Below, piece by piece: positions 1 through 6,905 of a stretch of 7,520 nt of DNA. A program made the translations under genes and the position numbers. The notes beneath the pieces were generated by a model, which saw nothing but the letters and a program-made list of their open reading frames with translations, had not been told where the DNA came from and searched no databases. Position 1 is the first letter of the stretch. Each line of letters begins with the position of its first letter. This stretch comes from Bacteroides sp. CAG:1076. GTDB lineage: Bacteria; Bacteroidota; Bacteroidia; Bacteroidales; Bacteroidaceae. Location: assembly GCA_000436795.1 (NCBI GenBank), contig HF993258.1, forward strand, positions 1 to 7,520, written 5' to 3'.

Positions 1-1468
1 ATCTATAAAATATTGAGTAATAATCGGTTGTAAATACTGTATCTGAATTTCCGTCCTGACTGATTAAAAATTCGTATCGGTTTTCTTTTGCATCAGTTTT
101 CAGACGGAGGTAAATATTTTCTCCGGCAATCGGTTCTGCTTGTTTTCTGACACCATCTTTTTCAAAGTATACTATGTTTTTCCCGTTTTGCTTTGCTATT
201 CCTACAAGATAATTTTCTTTACCGATACATGCCATACCGCAATGTTGTCCTTCCGCCAGTCCGGTATACGACATTTGAGTTGTAGCGACTCCTTTGTATC
301 CCATGGTTTTTTGTGTGAGTGTATTTCTGGCTTGCTTAAAGTTTTCGGCTTTTAATGCGTGAAGTGTCAGCATGCCTTTTTGTTCGGTAAGCGACCATGC
401 ACTATTTTCAGGATTATGATTAAACTGCCATTGTAACGATAGAGTTTCGGAAGAAAAGTCATCGTCGGTTTGCGGAGCAGTTATAGGTCCCTGTTGTCCG
501 GTACGAGGTTTAGTCCATACAGTTACTGGTTCACCTATCCCGTTCATGTCTATGTCTACACCGATGACCGGCCAGTCATTTTTCCAATGCATGGGTTGCA
601 GATGTACGACTCTGCCCAGCGGATTATATTGTTGAAAATGGAAAAAGAACCATTCTCCATAAGGGGTATCTACCATTGCCCCCTGATGTGGTCCGTTGAT
701 ATTTGTACTTCCTTGTTCCAAAACTACTTTTTTTTCGTAGGGACCATAAATGTTTCTGGAACGTAAGATGGTTTGCCATCCTTCAGAAACTCCTCCTTCG
801 GGAATACTTAAATAATAATAACCATTTATTTTATGAATCTTTGTTCCTTCTGCCACGGGTCCTGTATACACCGTGCGTCCTTCATCAAGTAGTCGGGTTC
901 CGTCTGCCGACATCTTGTGGATGATGATAGGACCTGCCCCATGAATGCTTCTTCCGAGATATGCTTGTCCGTCGTCGTCCCAAAAAGGGCAAGGGTCTTC
1001 CCATTTTTCTACATGACAGACATTCAGCAAGGGTGTCCATGGACCGGCTGGGCTTGTGGCATTCGACATAAATAATCCTTCGTCGGGGGTGCAGAAAAAT
1101 ATCCAGAACTTTCCGTCGTGATAACGAATTGTAGGGGCCCATGAACCTCCGGCGTAATGTTCGTTTTTATCCCATCCGGGGAAATCGAAACGTGAATAGA
1201 CTTGTGACAATAGTTTCCAGTTCACCATGTCTTCCGATTCAAGAACTTGCATGCCTAAAAAATGGAAGTCGGATGCCACCATATAATATTTATTTCCCAC
1301 ACGGATAACATCAGGGTCGGAGTAATCGGCATTTAATATGGGGTTGATATATGTTCCGTTTCCTTGATCTCCCCAAGTGTTAAGTGGGGTTGGAGAAGAA
1401 GATGTGTTTTGCCCGATACTATTTAGACATAAAAATGAGATAGTGCTTAATAATAATATACGTATCAT
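1..1468 (-). CDS. Secreted glycoside hydrolase family 43 enzyme (beta-xylosidase / alpha-L-arabinofuranosidase type), 3' end cut by window edge
   Basis: Reading the minus strand from the ATG at 1466-1468 gives 489 codons with no stop, running off the left edge; only a short C-terminal part is probably missing. Residues 1-19 look like a signal peptide with likely cleavage before Q20; C14 is not in a good lipobox, so periplasmic or secreted location is inferred. Residues about 40-320 match the five-bladed GH43 propeller: YSDPDV carries the probable catalytic base D51, WEDPCPFWDDDG the pKa modulator D158, and AEGTKIHKINGYYYL the acid E207. GPHQG contains the conserved H261. From about residue 336 (DDFSS, then LQWQFNHNPENSAWSL and ARNTLTQ) the protein matches the C-terminal concanavalin-like beta-sandwich of GH43 xylosidases. 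The family releases xylose or arabinofuranose from plant glycans; which one here is not decidable. ATGs at 1495 and 1513 are also in frame, but 1468 has the best ribosome site and a normal signal peptide. It follows a SusC/SusD pair. Confidence 0.93.
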   Translation of the reverse strand, partial: MIRILLLSTISFLCLNSIGQNTSSSPTPLNTWGDQGNGTYINPILNADYSDPDVIRVGNKYYMVASDFHFLGMQVLESEDMVNWKLLSQVYSRFDFPGWDKNEHYAGGSWAPTIRYHDGKFWIFFCTPDEGLFMSNATSPAGPWTPLLNVCHVEKWEDPCPFWDDDGQAYLGRSIHGAGPIIIHKMSADGTRLLDEGRTVYTGPVAEGTKIHKINGYYYLSIPEGGVSEGWQTILRSRNIYGPYEKKVVLEQGSTNINGPHQGAMVDTPYGEWFFFHFQQYNPLGRVVHLQPMHWKNDWPVIGVDIDMNGIGEPVTVWTKPRTGQQGPITAPQTDDDFSSETLSLQWQFNHNPENSAWSLTEQKGMLTLHALKAENFKQARNTLTQKTMGYKGVATTQMSYTGLAEGQHCGMACIGKENYLVGIAKQNGKNIVYFEKDGVRKQAEPIAGENIYLRLKTDAKENRYEFLISQDGNSDTVFTTDYYSIFYR

Positions 1469-1473
1469 AATGA

Positions 1474-1478
1474 CTCCT
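1474..1478 (-). promoter_or_regulatory. Ribosome binding site of the GH43 gene
   Basis: The minus strand reads AGGAG, followed by 5 bases and then the ATG at 1468. This is the only clear Shine-Dalgarno sequence in the window. It decides the start codon over the in-frame ATGs at 1495 and 1513, the latter having only a poorly spaced AAGAG-like stretch. Confidence 0.6.
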
Positions 1479-1483
1479 ATTAT

Positions 1484-1517
1484 AAAAAAAGCCATGCATA
1501 CTTTTATATACATGGCT
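1484..1517 (-). terminator. Intrinsic-terminator-like hairpin between the susD-like gene and the GH43 gene
   Basis: On the minus strand AGCCATGTATA (1517-1507) pairs with TATGCATGGCT (1500-1490). This gives an 11-bp stem with a single U-G wobble around a 6-base loop, followed directly by six more T residues (1489-1484). This is the classic rho-independent layout. It begins 18 bases after the susD stop codon and ends 5 bases before the AGGAG of the next gene. It probably ends or thins out transcription of the susC/susD unit, so the GH43 gene may get only read-through. It could instead be an mRNA processing or stability element. The other strand has no T-run after the stem, so it would act in one direction only. 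Confidence 0.7.
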
Positions 1518-1535
1518 CTTATGTATTATTATTTG

Positions 1536-3251
1536 TTAATAGCCTGGGTTTTGTTCTATAGTTGCTTGATTTAAATCAATTGCAGCTTGAGGTATAGGAC
1601 GTAATATCTTATATTTTCCGTCAGGACCGGTCATTGCTGCTTCTGAAACTCCATCTTCATTATATTGTGTAACGTATTCAATTAATTTATGAGTACGTTT
1701 TAGATCTGTCCAGCGGACGTATTCACCTGCTAATTCACGAGCACGTTCGTCTAAAATGAAATCGATTGTGATATCATTTGAATTAACAAGCATATCATTT
1801 TCGAATCCTTCTTTTACTGTATTGGGGCGTTTTCTTAGGTCGTTAATCATTTCGGCAGCTTTATCAGGCTGATTGTTTTTGTAATACGCCTCAGCTGCGA
1901 TTAAATAAGCTTCCCCTAAACGAGCTAATACGACATCGTGCATGCTGCATTGAGTACTGCGATTGGCAATTGATGTTTCAGTATAGTCATCGAATTTTTT
2001 TATACATGCATTCCCAAAATCTTGAGAACGTCTGTCTTTATAAGTTGCAGGTTGTCCGTTGGAAGGAGCAATACCTCCTTCTGCAATTGTCTTGCTTACT
2101 ATTGTTTCTGTCTTTATGCCATTAGGATCATCTGCTCTCCATGCAGCTATATCTTCATCTGTAGCCCATGCTGGTGCGTAATAATATAAGATTTTACTTG
2201 TAGGATTAGTGTAATAGTCAAAATATGCCTCATGAAACTCTAACATGAATGTTTGTTCCAATCGTCCATCACCTCTTGTGTATAATTGCTGTAGGCGTAA
2301 TGAAGGTGCAAAATTACCGTCTATAGCCTTATTCCTCGGCTTTTCAGATCCACCCTGATAAGCACCAAATTGAGCCTGTTGATAAGAACCATCTTTTACA
2401 GGATCTTCTACGGATGAACTACTGAATTGTACACTCCAGAATAATTCGGAATTATCTTCATTGTTTATATCGAATGCTTCTTCGATAGACAGTGTTGGTA
2501 TTTCTCCGTTGATAGCTTGCATGGAATAGGTTATGGCATTTTCAAAATCATTTGATTCTGCGATATTTTCTTCTTGTGCTTCATAGCCAGTCCCGTCCAG
2601 CCATCCACGTGTCAAATAGGATTTTGCTGCATAAAAAGCAGCAGCTCTTTTGTTAGCTCTTCCTACTCCTGAAGCTGAACGTTCTAATAAGTGAGATTGC
2701 TCAGAAGCCAGATAGGTGAATTCATCAATAATAAACTTATATACATCTTTTAATGATGAACGGGCATGACTCATTTCTGCGTAATCGAACATTTTAGTAT
2801 TTAAAGCTACACCACCAAATTGTTGCACTAACTGGAAGTAATACCATGCACGGATATAACGAGCTTCATCAATATATTGTAAGCGTTGTTGAGAATCTTC
2901 TGTTGTTTCTCCATAGGCAATAACACTGTTGGCTAATTGAATACCTTTATAACAACTGACATAAAAGTTTTTTATATTGCTGTCATCTGTTGTAAATGTA
3001 TATTGTCCCATAACAACTCCTTGACTTTTTCCGTCAGCATATAAATCGGTGCCAGCTACAAACATTTGAGGTTGCACATTATATAGTTCACGCATTGAAG
3101 AGTATGCACTGTTTGTTAAGCTGCTAAATCCGTTTGCTGTATTATAAAATTCATTGGAAGGAACATTTGACCTATTATCCTGCTCTAAAAAATCGGAACA
3201 TGAAGTAAAGGTCAATGATGCAATCATTGTATATAGATATAATTTTTTCAT
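1536..3251 (-). CDS. SusD/RagB-family glycan-binding outer-membrane lipoprotein
   Basis: The product is a complete 571-residue protein, a normal length for the family. The N-terminus is a lipoprotein signal with lipobox FTSC, making C18 the likely lipidated residue, followed by SDFLEQ as in many SusD homologues. The N-terminal SusD-like part includes an EARYIRAWYYFQLVQQFGG segment (about 129-147), the usual helical motif of the fold. The C-terminal half has a TPR-like segment, GEAYLIAAEAYY (from 446), the family signature RARELAGEYVRWTDLKR (about 503-519) and the closing RPIPQ...QNPGY. Family members sit on the cell surface, bind glycan and cap the SusC channel. The gene starts 8 bases after the susC stop, so the two are co-transcribed. 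The start codon lacks a clear Shine-Dalgarno sequence, common in Bacteroidetes. Ligand specificity cannot be inferred from these motifs. Confidence 0.96.
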   Translation of the reverse strand: MKKLYLYTMIASLTFTSCSDFLEQDNRSNVPSNEFYNTANGFSSLTNSAYSSMRELYNVQPQMFVAGTDLYADGKSQGVVMGQYTFTTDDSNIKNFYVSCYKGIQLANSVIAYGETTEDSQQRLQYIDEARYIRAWYYFQLVQQFGGVALNTKMFDYAEMSHARSSLKDVYKFIIDEFTYLASEQSHLLERSASGVGRANKRAAAFYAAKSYLTRGWLDGTGYEAQEENIAESNDFENAITYSMQAINGEIPTLSIEEAFDINNEDNSELFWSVQFSSSSVEDPVKDGSYQQAQFGAYQGGSEKPRNKAIDGNFAPSLRLQQLYTRGDGRLEQTFMLEFHEAYFDYYTNPTSKILYYYAPAWATDEDIAAWRADDPNGIKTETIVSKTIAEGGIAPSNGQPATYKDRRSQDFGNACIKKFDDYTETSIANRSTQCSMHDVVLARLGEAYLIAAEAYYKNNQPDKAAEMINDLRKRPNTVKEGFENDMLVNSNDITIDFILDERARELAGEYVRWTDLKRTHKLIEYVTQYNEDGVSEAAMTGPDGKYKILRPIPQAAIDLNQATIEQNPGY

Positions 3252-3259
3252 GATAATTA

Positions 3260-6200
3260 TTAGAATTTTAAGTTAATACCAAATTGCCAACTTCTAGAAC
3301 TTACACCGCCGGTTCCATCACCAACTTCTGCATCTGCCCATTCTGGATCAAAACCTTTATAGCTTGTAAATGTTAATGGATTCAAGATATTAGCAAAAAT
3401 ACGAAGGTTGGAGATGTGTAATTTTTGTAACCAGTTTTTAGGGAATGTGTAACCTAAGGTAATGTTTTTAATTTTAACGTAAGAATTATCTACAAAGTTT
3501 TGTGCGCGGTCTTCATTTTCTCCACTCATCCAAAAAGATCCTCCTCCTTTACCGTTGGTTCCATTAGTAGGAAATGGATATTCACCATAATGAGTTGTCT
3601 CTTGAGTCGTGATAGAGCCATCTTCTGCTAACTTAGGAGCTCCTTCTGGTATGTAGAAATCCATTTTTATTCTATTCATTCCTCGTTGAGAGTAGTCTGT
3701 GAATTCTCCCATAAAAGGTGAATATACGGTTCCTCCTTGACTTACATATACGTTCACGGTAAAGTCCCAGTTCTTATAGGTTAAATTGGATACGAAACTA
3801 CCTGTCCATGTTGGCGCACAATGACCGAGAATCATTTTGTCGTCAGCGTTGATTTCTCCATTACCGTCTTTATCATATATTTTCATTTCTCCCTCATAGA
3901 ATTTGGTTTTCATATTTGGGTCGTTGGCAAAAGCTTGTGCTTCTTCTCTTGTACAAACTCCCATATATTTATATCCATATACCACATCAATAGGCTGTCC
4001 AATAAACCATTTGTTACCAACTAAGTCTTCTTTTCCGCCATTTAATTCTTTTATGGTATTGATATTGCGTGCAAATGAGAACGAAGTTTCCCAATTCCAG
4101 TCTTTAGTTTGTACGTTGAGTGTATTTAATTGTATTTCGATACCTTTATTATTAACTTTTCCTACATTGCTAATTATTGCTCCTGTATATGAACCTAATT
4201 CAAAAGGTGTCTGCATTTCCATTAACAGATCGCTGGAATTCTTATTGTATAAGTCAATGGTTCCGTTTATACGATTATTAAATAATCCAAAATCAAGGCC
4301 TACATTAAATTCTACTGTTTTTTCCCATGTCAGATTTGGGTTAATCATTGTATACCCAAATCCGTTTGCAACAGTTCCTCCATAATTGTAATAGTACTTG
4401 ATATTTGCTAAAGCTTGGGTATCGTAAGGTCCAACTCCTGCATTGTTACCTGTTACACCGAAACTGGCACGTAGTTTCAAATTGCTTAACCAGTTTCTTG
4501 TTGATTCCATGAAGTTTTCTTCTGATATACGCCATGCCAAAGCAGCTGACGGGAACATTCCCCAGCGATTCTCCTTTTGAAATTTAGAGCTTCCATCCCA
4601 ACGAGAAGAAACAGTAGCCATATATTTCCCTTTATATGAATAGTTCAGACGAGCAACATAAGAAAGCATTGTCATCCGTTCGTAATAACTTGATTGATTC
4701 TGAACGGTTCCGGAACCTAAGTTATGCCAATCTACGTCAAAAGGCATATCTACAACTCCCATGTAATCGCCTTCTTTTCTTTGATCGTAAACACTGAACA
4801 AAGCTAATACGTTGATGCTATGATCTCCAAAGTTTTTGATATAATTAGCCTGGGTATCCCATGTATAAGAAAATACTCCATCATTATATTTTTCTGCCAT
4901 ATTAGATTTACCAGAACGATATTGAGTATGTCCGTTGTAGAAGGTACCTCGTTCCGTTTTAGAATACATGGGAGAGAAAGTCGTTTTTAAAATAAGCTCT
5001 TTAATAGGGCTATATTGTAAATATAGGTTAGCCATGATATCATATGAACGAGTATTGTCCTTAGAATTTTCTCTATCCACTAAGGGGTTTATGTTTGAAG
5101 TAGGACCTCCCCCGTTTGGATAAATTGCTGCATCTTTGCCTGGCTGTTCTATTAGCTGACCAACATTTTCACCCTCCCAATAATATGCGGGCATAGTGGG
5201 TGTCATTCGAAAGCCTGATAATACAGAATAATTACTTCCACTTTCTTTTAGGGAAGTTGCCATATTAGTAGAAAATCCTGCTGATACCTTATCTGATATT
5301 TTATGATCAACAGCACCTTTTAAATTCCAACGATTATATCCGTCGTAGAGTACGCCTTTTTCATCTTGATAGCCAAGTCCAACGCGATAACTTATATTTT
5401 TTGCATTACCTGTAATGTTTACAAAATGATTTTGTTGAGATCCAGTTCGTGTTACTAAATCTGTCCAGTCTATATAATTTTTGTTTTGATACATGCTTTT
5501 TATGACTGGACTTCCCCCTCCCCAGAAATTTTCGTAATTAGCATCTGTCATATTCCAAGTGGTCTGTCCGGTATTTGCATCCATAGATGACTCTAAATAT
5601 CTCCAAAATCTCCAGTTCAGGAAACTGTCTCCATCCATAAAGTCGGGCATGTTAGCTACTGTTTTTACTCCATAGTAACCATCATAGCTAACTGTTGCTT
5701 TGGATTCATCACTTGATCCTTTTTTAGTTGTTATCATTACAACTCCATTAGTAGCACGAGAACCATAAATAGCTGTAGATGATGCATCTTTTAAAACATC
5801 CACTTTTTCAATATCCATAGGGTTCAGAAAATCCATATTGTCACATACGACACCATCAATTACGTATAATGGTTCAGCTTCATTTAATGAACTTTTTCCT
5901 CGAATTTGAATTTTAAATCCATCTCCAGCACGACTTGATGATTGTGAGATATTAACTCCAGCTACTTGACCTTGTAAACTTTCCATTACGGAAGTAGAAC
6001 CTTTTGCTGCTATCGTTTCAGATTTTACGCTTCCTACAGAGCCTGTTAAGTCTGATTTTTTTACGACTCCGTAACCGACGACTACTATTTCGTCTAATAA
6101 TTTATTGTCAGAGGCTAATGTTATTGCAAAATCTGTTCGTCCGGAAACTTTAATTTCTTGGGATTTATATCCTACATAAGAAATGACAAGTGTTCCGTTT

Positions 6201-6502
6201 TTAGGAACCTCCAATGAAAAGTTTCCGTCAAAATCTGTAACTGTTCCTATAGTTGTTCCTTTTACCAAAATGGAAACTCCAATCAGTGTTTCTCCTTTTT
6301 CGTCAATTATTTTCCCTTTTATTATTCTATTTTCTTGTTGAGTACTGGGAAACGAATCGGGATTGGTACCATTTTCGGCTAGAGCAGATAAAGGAAAGCA
6401 AGCTATTCCTAGTGAACAGCTATATACTAATAGGGCCTTTGGAACTGAAAATCTATTAGTATTCCAATTGAGATAAAAGATTGATGTTTTAATGCTTTTC
6501 AT
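3260..6502 (-). CDS. SusC/RagA-family TonB-dependent outer-membrane transporter
   Basis: The product is a complete 1080-residue protein, typical of the family. The ATG at 6502 is the only possible ATG start because a stop codon lies 12 bases upstream in frame (6515-6517). Residues 1-42 form a long signal peptide ending ALA. Residues about 59-130 (IIKGKIIDEKGE to ITLAS) are a carboxypeptidase-regulatory-like beta-sandwich domain. A TonB-box-like stretch, EIVVVGYG (138-145), precedes the plug, about 145-262, which ends in the SusC signature YGSRATNGVVMITTKKG. The rest is the beta-barrel, ending in aromatic F1080 as expected for outer-membrane insertion. A 12-residue EF-hand-like loop, DKDGNGEINADD, occurs at 877-888 and is frequent in SusC proteins. 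The protein should import oligosaccharides into the periplasm with TonB-ExbBD energy, in complex with the SusD-like protein encoded next. There is no STN domain, which argues against control by a dedicated ECF sigma/anti-sigma pair. Confidence 0.97.
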   Translation of the reverse strand: MKSIKTSIFYLNWNTNRFSVPKALLVYSCSLGIACFPLSALAENGTNPDSFPSTQQENRIIKGKIIDEKGETLIGVSILVKGTTIGTVTDFDGNFSLEVPKNGTLVISYVGYKSQEIKVSGRTDFAITLASDNKLLDEIVVVGYGVVKKSDLTGSVGSVKSETIAAKGSTSVMESLQGQVAGVNISQSSSRAGDGFKIQIRGKSSLNEAEPLYVIDGVVCDNMDFLNPMDIEKVDVLKDASSTAIYGSRATNGVVMITTKKGSSDESKATVSYDGYYGVKTVANMPDFMDGDSFLNWRFWRYLESSMDANTGQTTWNMTDANYENFWGGGSPVIKSMYQNKNYIDWTDLVTRTGSQQNHFVNITGNAKNISYRVGLGYQDEKGVLYDGYNRWNLKGAVDHKISDKVSAGFSTNMATSLKESGSNYSVLSGFRMTPTMPAYYWEGENVGQLIEQPGKDAAIYPNGGGPTSNINPLVDRENSKDNTRSYDIMANLYLQYSPIKELILKTTFSPMYSKTERGTFYNGHTQYRSGKSNMAEKYNDGVFSYTWDTQANYIKNFGDHSINVLALFSVYDQRKEGDYMGVVDMPFDVDWHNLGSGTVQNQSSYYERMTMLSYVARLNYSYKGKYMATVSSRWDGSSKFQKENRWGMFPSAALAWRISEENFMESTRNWLSNLKLRASFGVTGNNAGVGPYDTQALANIKYYYNYGGTVANGFGYTMINPNLTWEKTVEFNVGLDFGLFNNRINGTIDLYNKNSSDLLMEMQTPFELGSYTGAIISNVGKVNNKGIEIQLNTLNVQTKDWNWETSFSFARNINTIKELNGGKEDLVGNKWFIGQPIDVVYGYKYMGVCTREEAQAFANDPNMKTKFYEGEMKIYDKDGNGEINADDKMILGHCAPTWTGSFVSNLTYKNWDFTVNVYVSQGGTVYSPFMGEFTDYSQRGMNRIKMDFYIPEGAPKLAEDGSITTQETTHYGEYPFPTNGTNGKGGGSFWMSGENEDRAQNFVDNSYVKIKNITLGYTFPKNWLQKLHISNLRIFANILNPLTFTSYKGFDPEWADAEVGDGTGGVSSRSWQFGINLKF

Positions 6503-6547
6503 ATAGATTAAAGTTTAAAATGTGTTTTCCAAAGAAAAGGTATGTCA

Positions 6548-6577
6548 CAAAAATAGACTTTTAAGGATGAAATAAAC
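6548..6577 (-). promoter_or_regulatory. Candidate promoter of the susC-susD operon
   Basis: The minus strand reads TATTTTTG at 6555-6548, an exact match to the Bacteroides primary-sigma -7 consensus TAnnTTTG. The -33 region is poor: only GTTTA (6577-6573) lies near the expected distance, rather than TTTG. A weak -33 box fits a promoter that needs an activator. The implied transcript start is around 6541, giving a leader of roughly 40 bases before the susC ATG. The match is short and the region AT-rich, so chance occurrence is possible; position and strand favour a real site. Confidence 0.5.
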
Positions 6578-6582
6578 TGCTC

Positions 6583-6611
6583 TTTTTGATTGAATGATTA
6601 AATTTTTTGAT
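6583..6611 (-). promoter_or_regulatory. Possible activator-binding direct repeat upstream of the susC promoter
   Basis: The 8-mer ATCAAAAA on the minus strand occurs at 6590-6583 and again at 6611-6604, exactly 21 bases apart, or two helical turns. Relative to the inferred transcript start the copies lie near -42 to -49 and -63 to -70, where an activator would sit. A spacing of about 21 bp is known for half-sites of AraC-type DNA-binding domains, which are also found at the C-terminus of Bacteroides hybrid two-component regulators. Flanking bases are not conserved between the copies and the DNA is AT-rich, so this may be chance. Confidence 0.22.
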
Positions 6612-6636
6612 ATTAATAAACAGATAACTATTTCGG

Positions 6637-6652
6637 ATAATATTAATATTAT
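6637..6652. repeat. 16-bp perfect AT palindrome
   Basis: ATAATATTAATATTAT reads the same on both strands. It consists only of A and T in the most AT-rich part of the spacer, so it may simply reflect base composition. It lies about 95 bases upstream of the inferred susC transcript start. No function is assigned. Confidence 0.35.
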
Positions 6653-6682
6653 TAAAAAAGAATTATTATCAATGATTGTTAG

Positions 6683-6697
6683 GTATAATAATTATAC
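6683..6697. repeat. 15-bp dyad, possible operator
   Basis: GTATAAT and ATTATAC form a perfect dyad around a single central A. It has a G/C pair at its ends, unlike the purely AT palindrome nearby. It lies about 140 bases upstream of the inferred susC transcript start, far for a direct activator site. It may be a protein-binding site or chance in AT-rich DNA. Confidence 0.3.
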
Positions 6698-6782
6698 TTT
6701 GGAAAATAAGAACTGAAGATGTATAGACCTTTTGTCCTGAATAGAATTTTATATATTTTATGTAGAAGAAATTTTTATAGAA

Positions 6783-6825
6783 TATAGCACCTTGGAGCCA
6801 TTTTCTAAAAATAGAAGGTGCTATA
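6783..6825. repeat. Inverted repeat with 11-bp arms; possible transcription terminator after ruvA
   Basis: TATAGCACCTT (6783-6793) is matched perfectly by AAGGTGCTATA (6815-6825) around a 21-base centre that contains a small CTA/TAG pairing of its own. The arms hold five G/C positions each, which stands out in this AT-rich spacer. The stem begins about 80 bases after the ruvA stop codon, so it may end ruvA transcription or protect its 3' end. Neither strand has a T-run directly after the stem: the minus strand continues with TTCTATAAAA. A rho-independent terminator is therefore possible but not canonical. A DNA-level protein site or remnant mobile-element end are alternatives. Confidence 0.45.
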
Positions 6826-6905
6826 AGGAACTTATTTGATTGATTTATTTTTTTTAATGAAGATTTGTGCAAAAGTCATTTATCCGTATTCTCAGAAAAG
6901 ATGCA

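Larger units (their letters stand above)
6503..6905. other. AT-rich intergenic spacer between ruvA and the susC-like gene
   Basis: These 403 bases hold no credible gene. Composition is strongly AT-rich: 8 of 60 bases are G or C in 6601-6660 and 12 of 60 in 6661-6720. Going in the direction of transcription it contains an 11-bp-arm inverted repeat near ruvA, two AT-rich palindromes in the middle, a short direct repeat and a candidate -7 promoter box about 46 bases from the susC start codon. It separates a conserved housekeeping gene from a glycan-use locus and probably carries the locus promoter and its control sites. Confidence 0.85.

Noticed and set aside
140..924. Several short plus-strand open frames across the left part of the window
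   Set aside because: They are antisense shadows of the truncated GH43 gene, with no ribosome sites or recognisable motifs.
885..1142. An 85-codon minus-strand open frame
   Set aside because: It lies wholly inside the GH43 gene in another frame of the same strand; the GH43 frame carries all family motifs and is uninterrupted.
3872..3874. EF-hand-like calcium loop in the SusC-like protein (loop begins at residue 877) as a new feature
   Set aside because: Similar D-x-D-G-N-G loops are common at this position in SusC-family barrels, so it is described in the gene entry and not reported as a finding.
3903..4385. A 160-codon plus-strand open frame
   Set aside because: It is antisense to the susC-like gene, whose frame is intact and highly conserved; the translated sequence shows no recognisable domain.
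6669..6872. A 67-codon minus-strand open frame in the ruvA-susC spacer
   Set aside because: It spans the inverted repeat, is rich in K, I, F, Y and N as expected of translated AT-rich DNA, matches no family I know and has no clear ribosome site.
6503..6905. tRNA, riboswitch or CRISPR in the spacer
   Set aside because: No cloverleaf, no conserved riboswitch core and no regularly spaced repeats with unique spacers are visible; only short AT-rich dyads and one inverted repeat are present.
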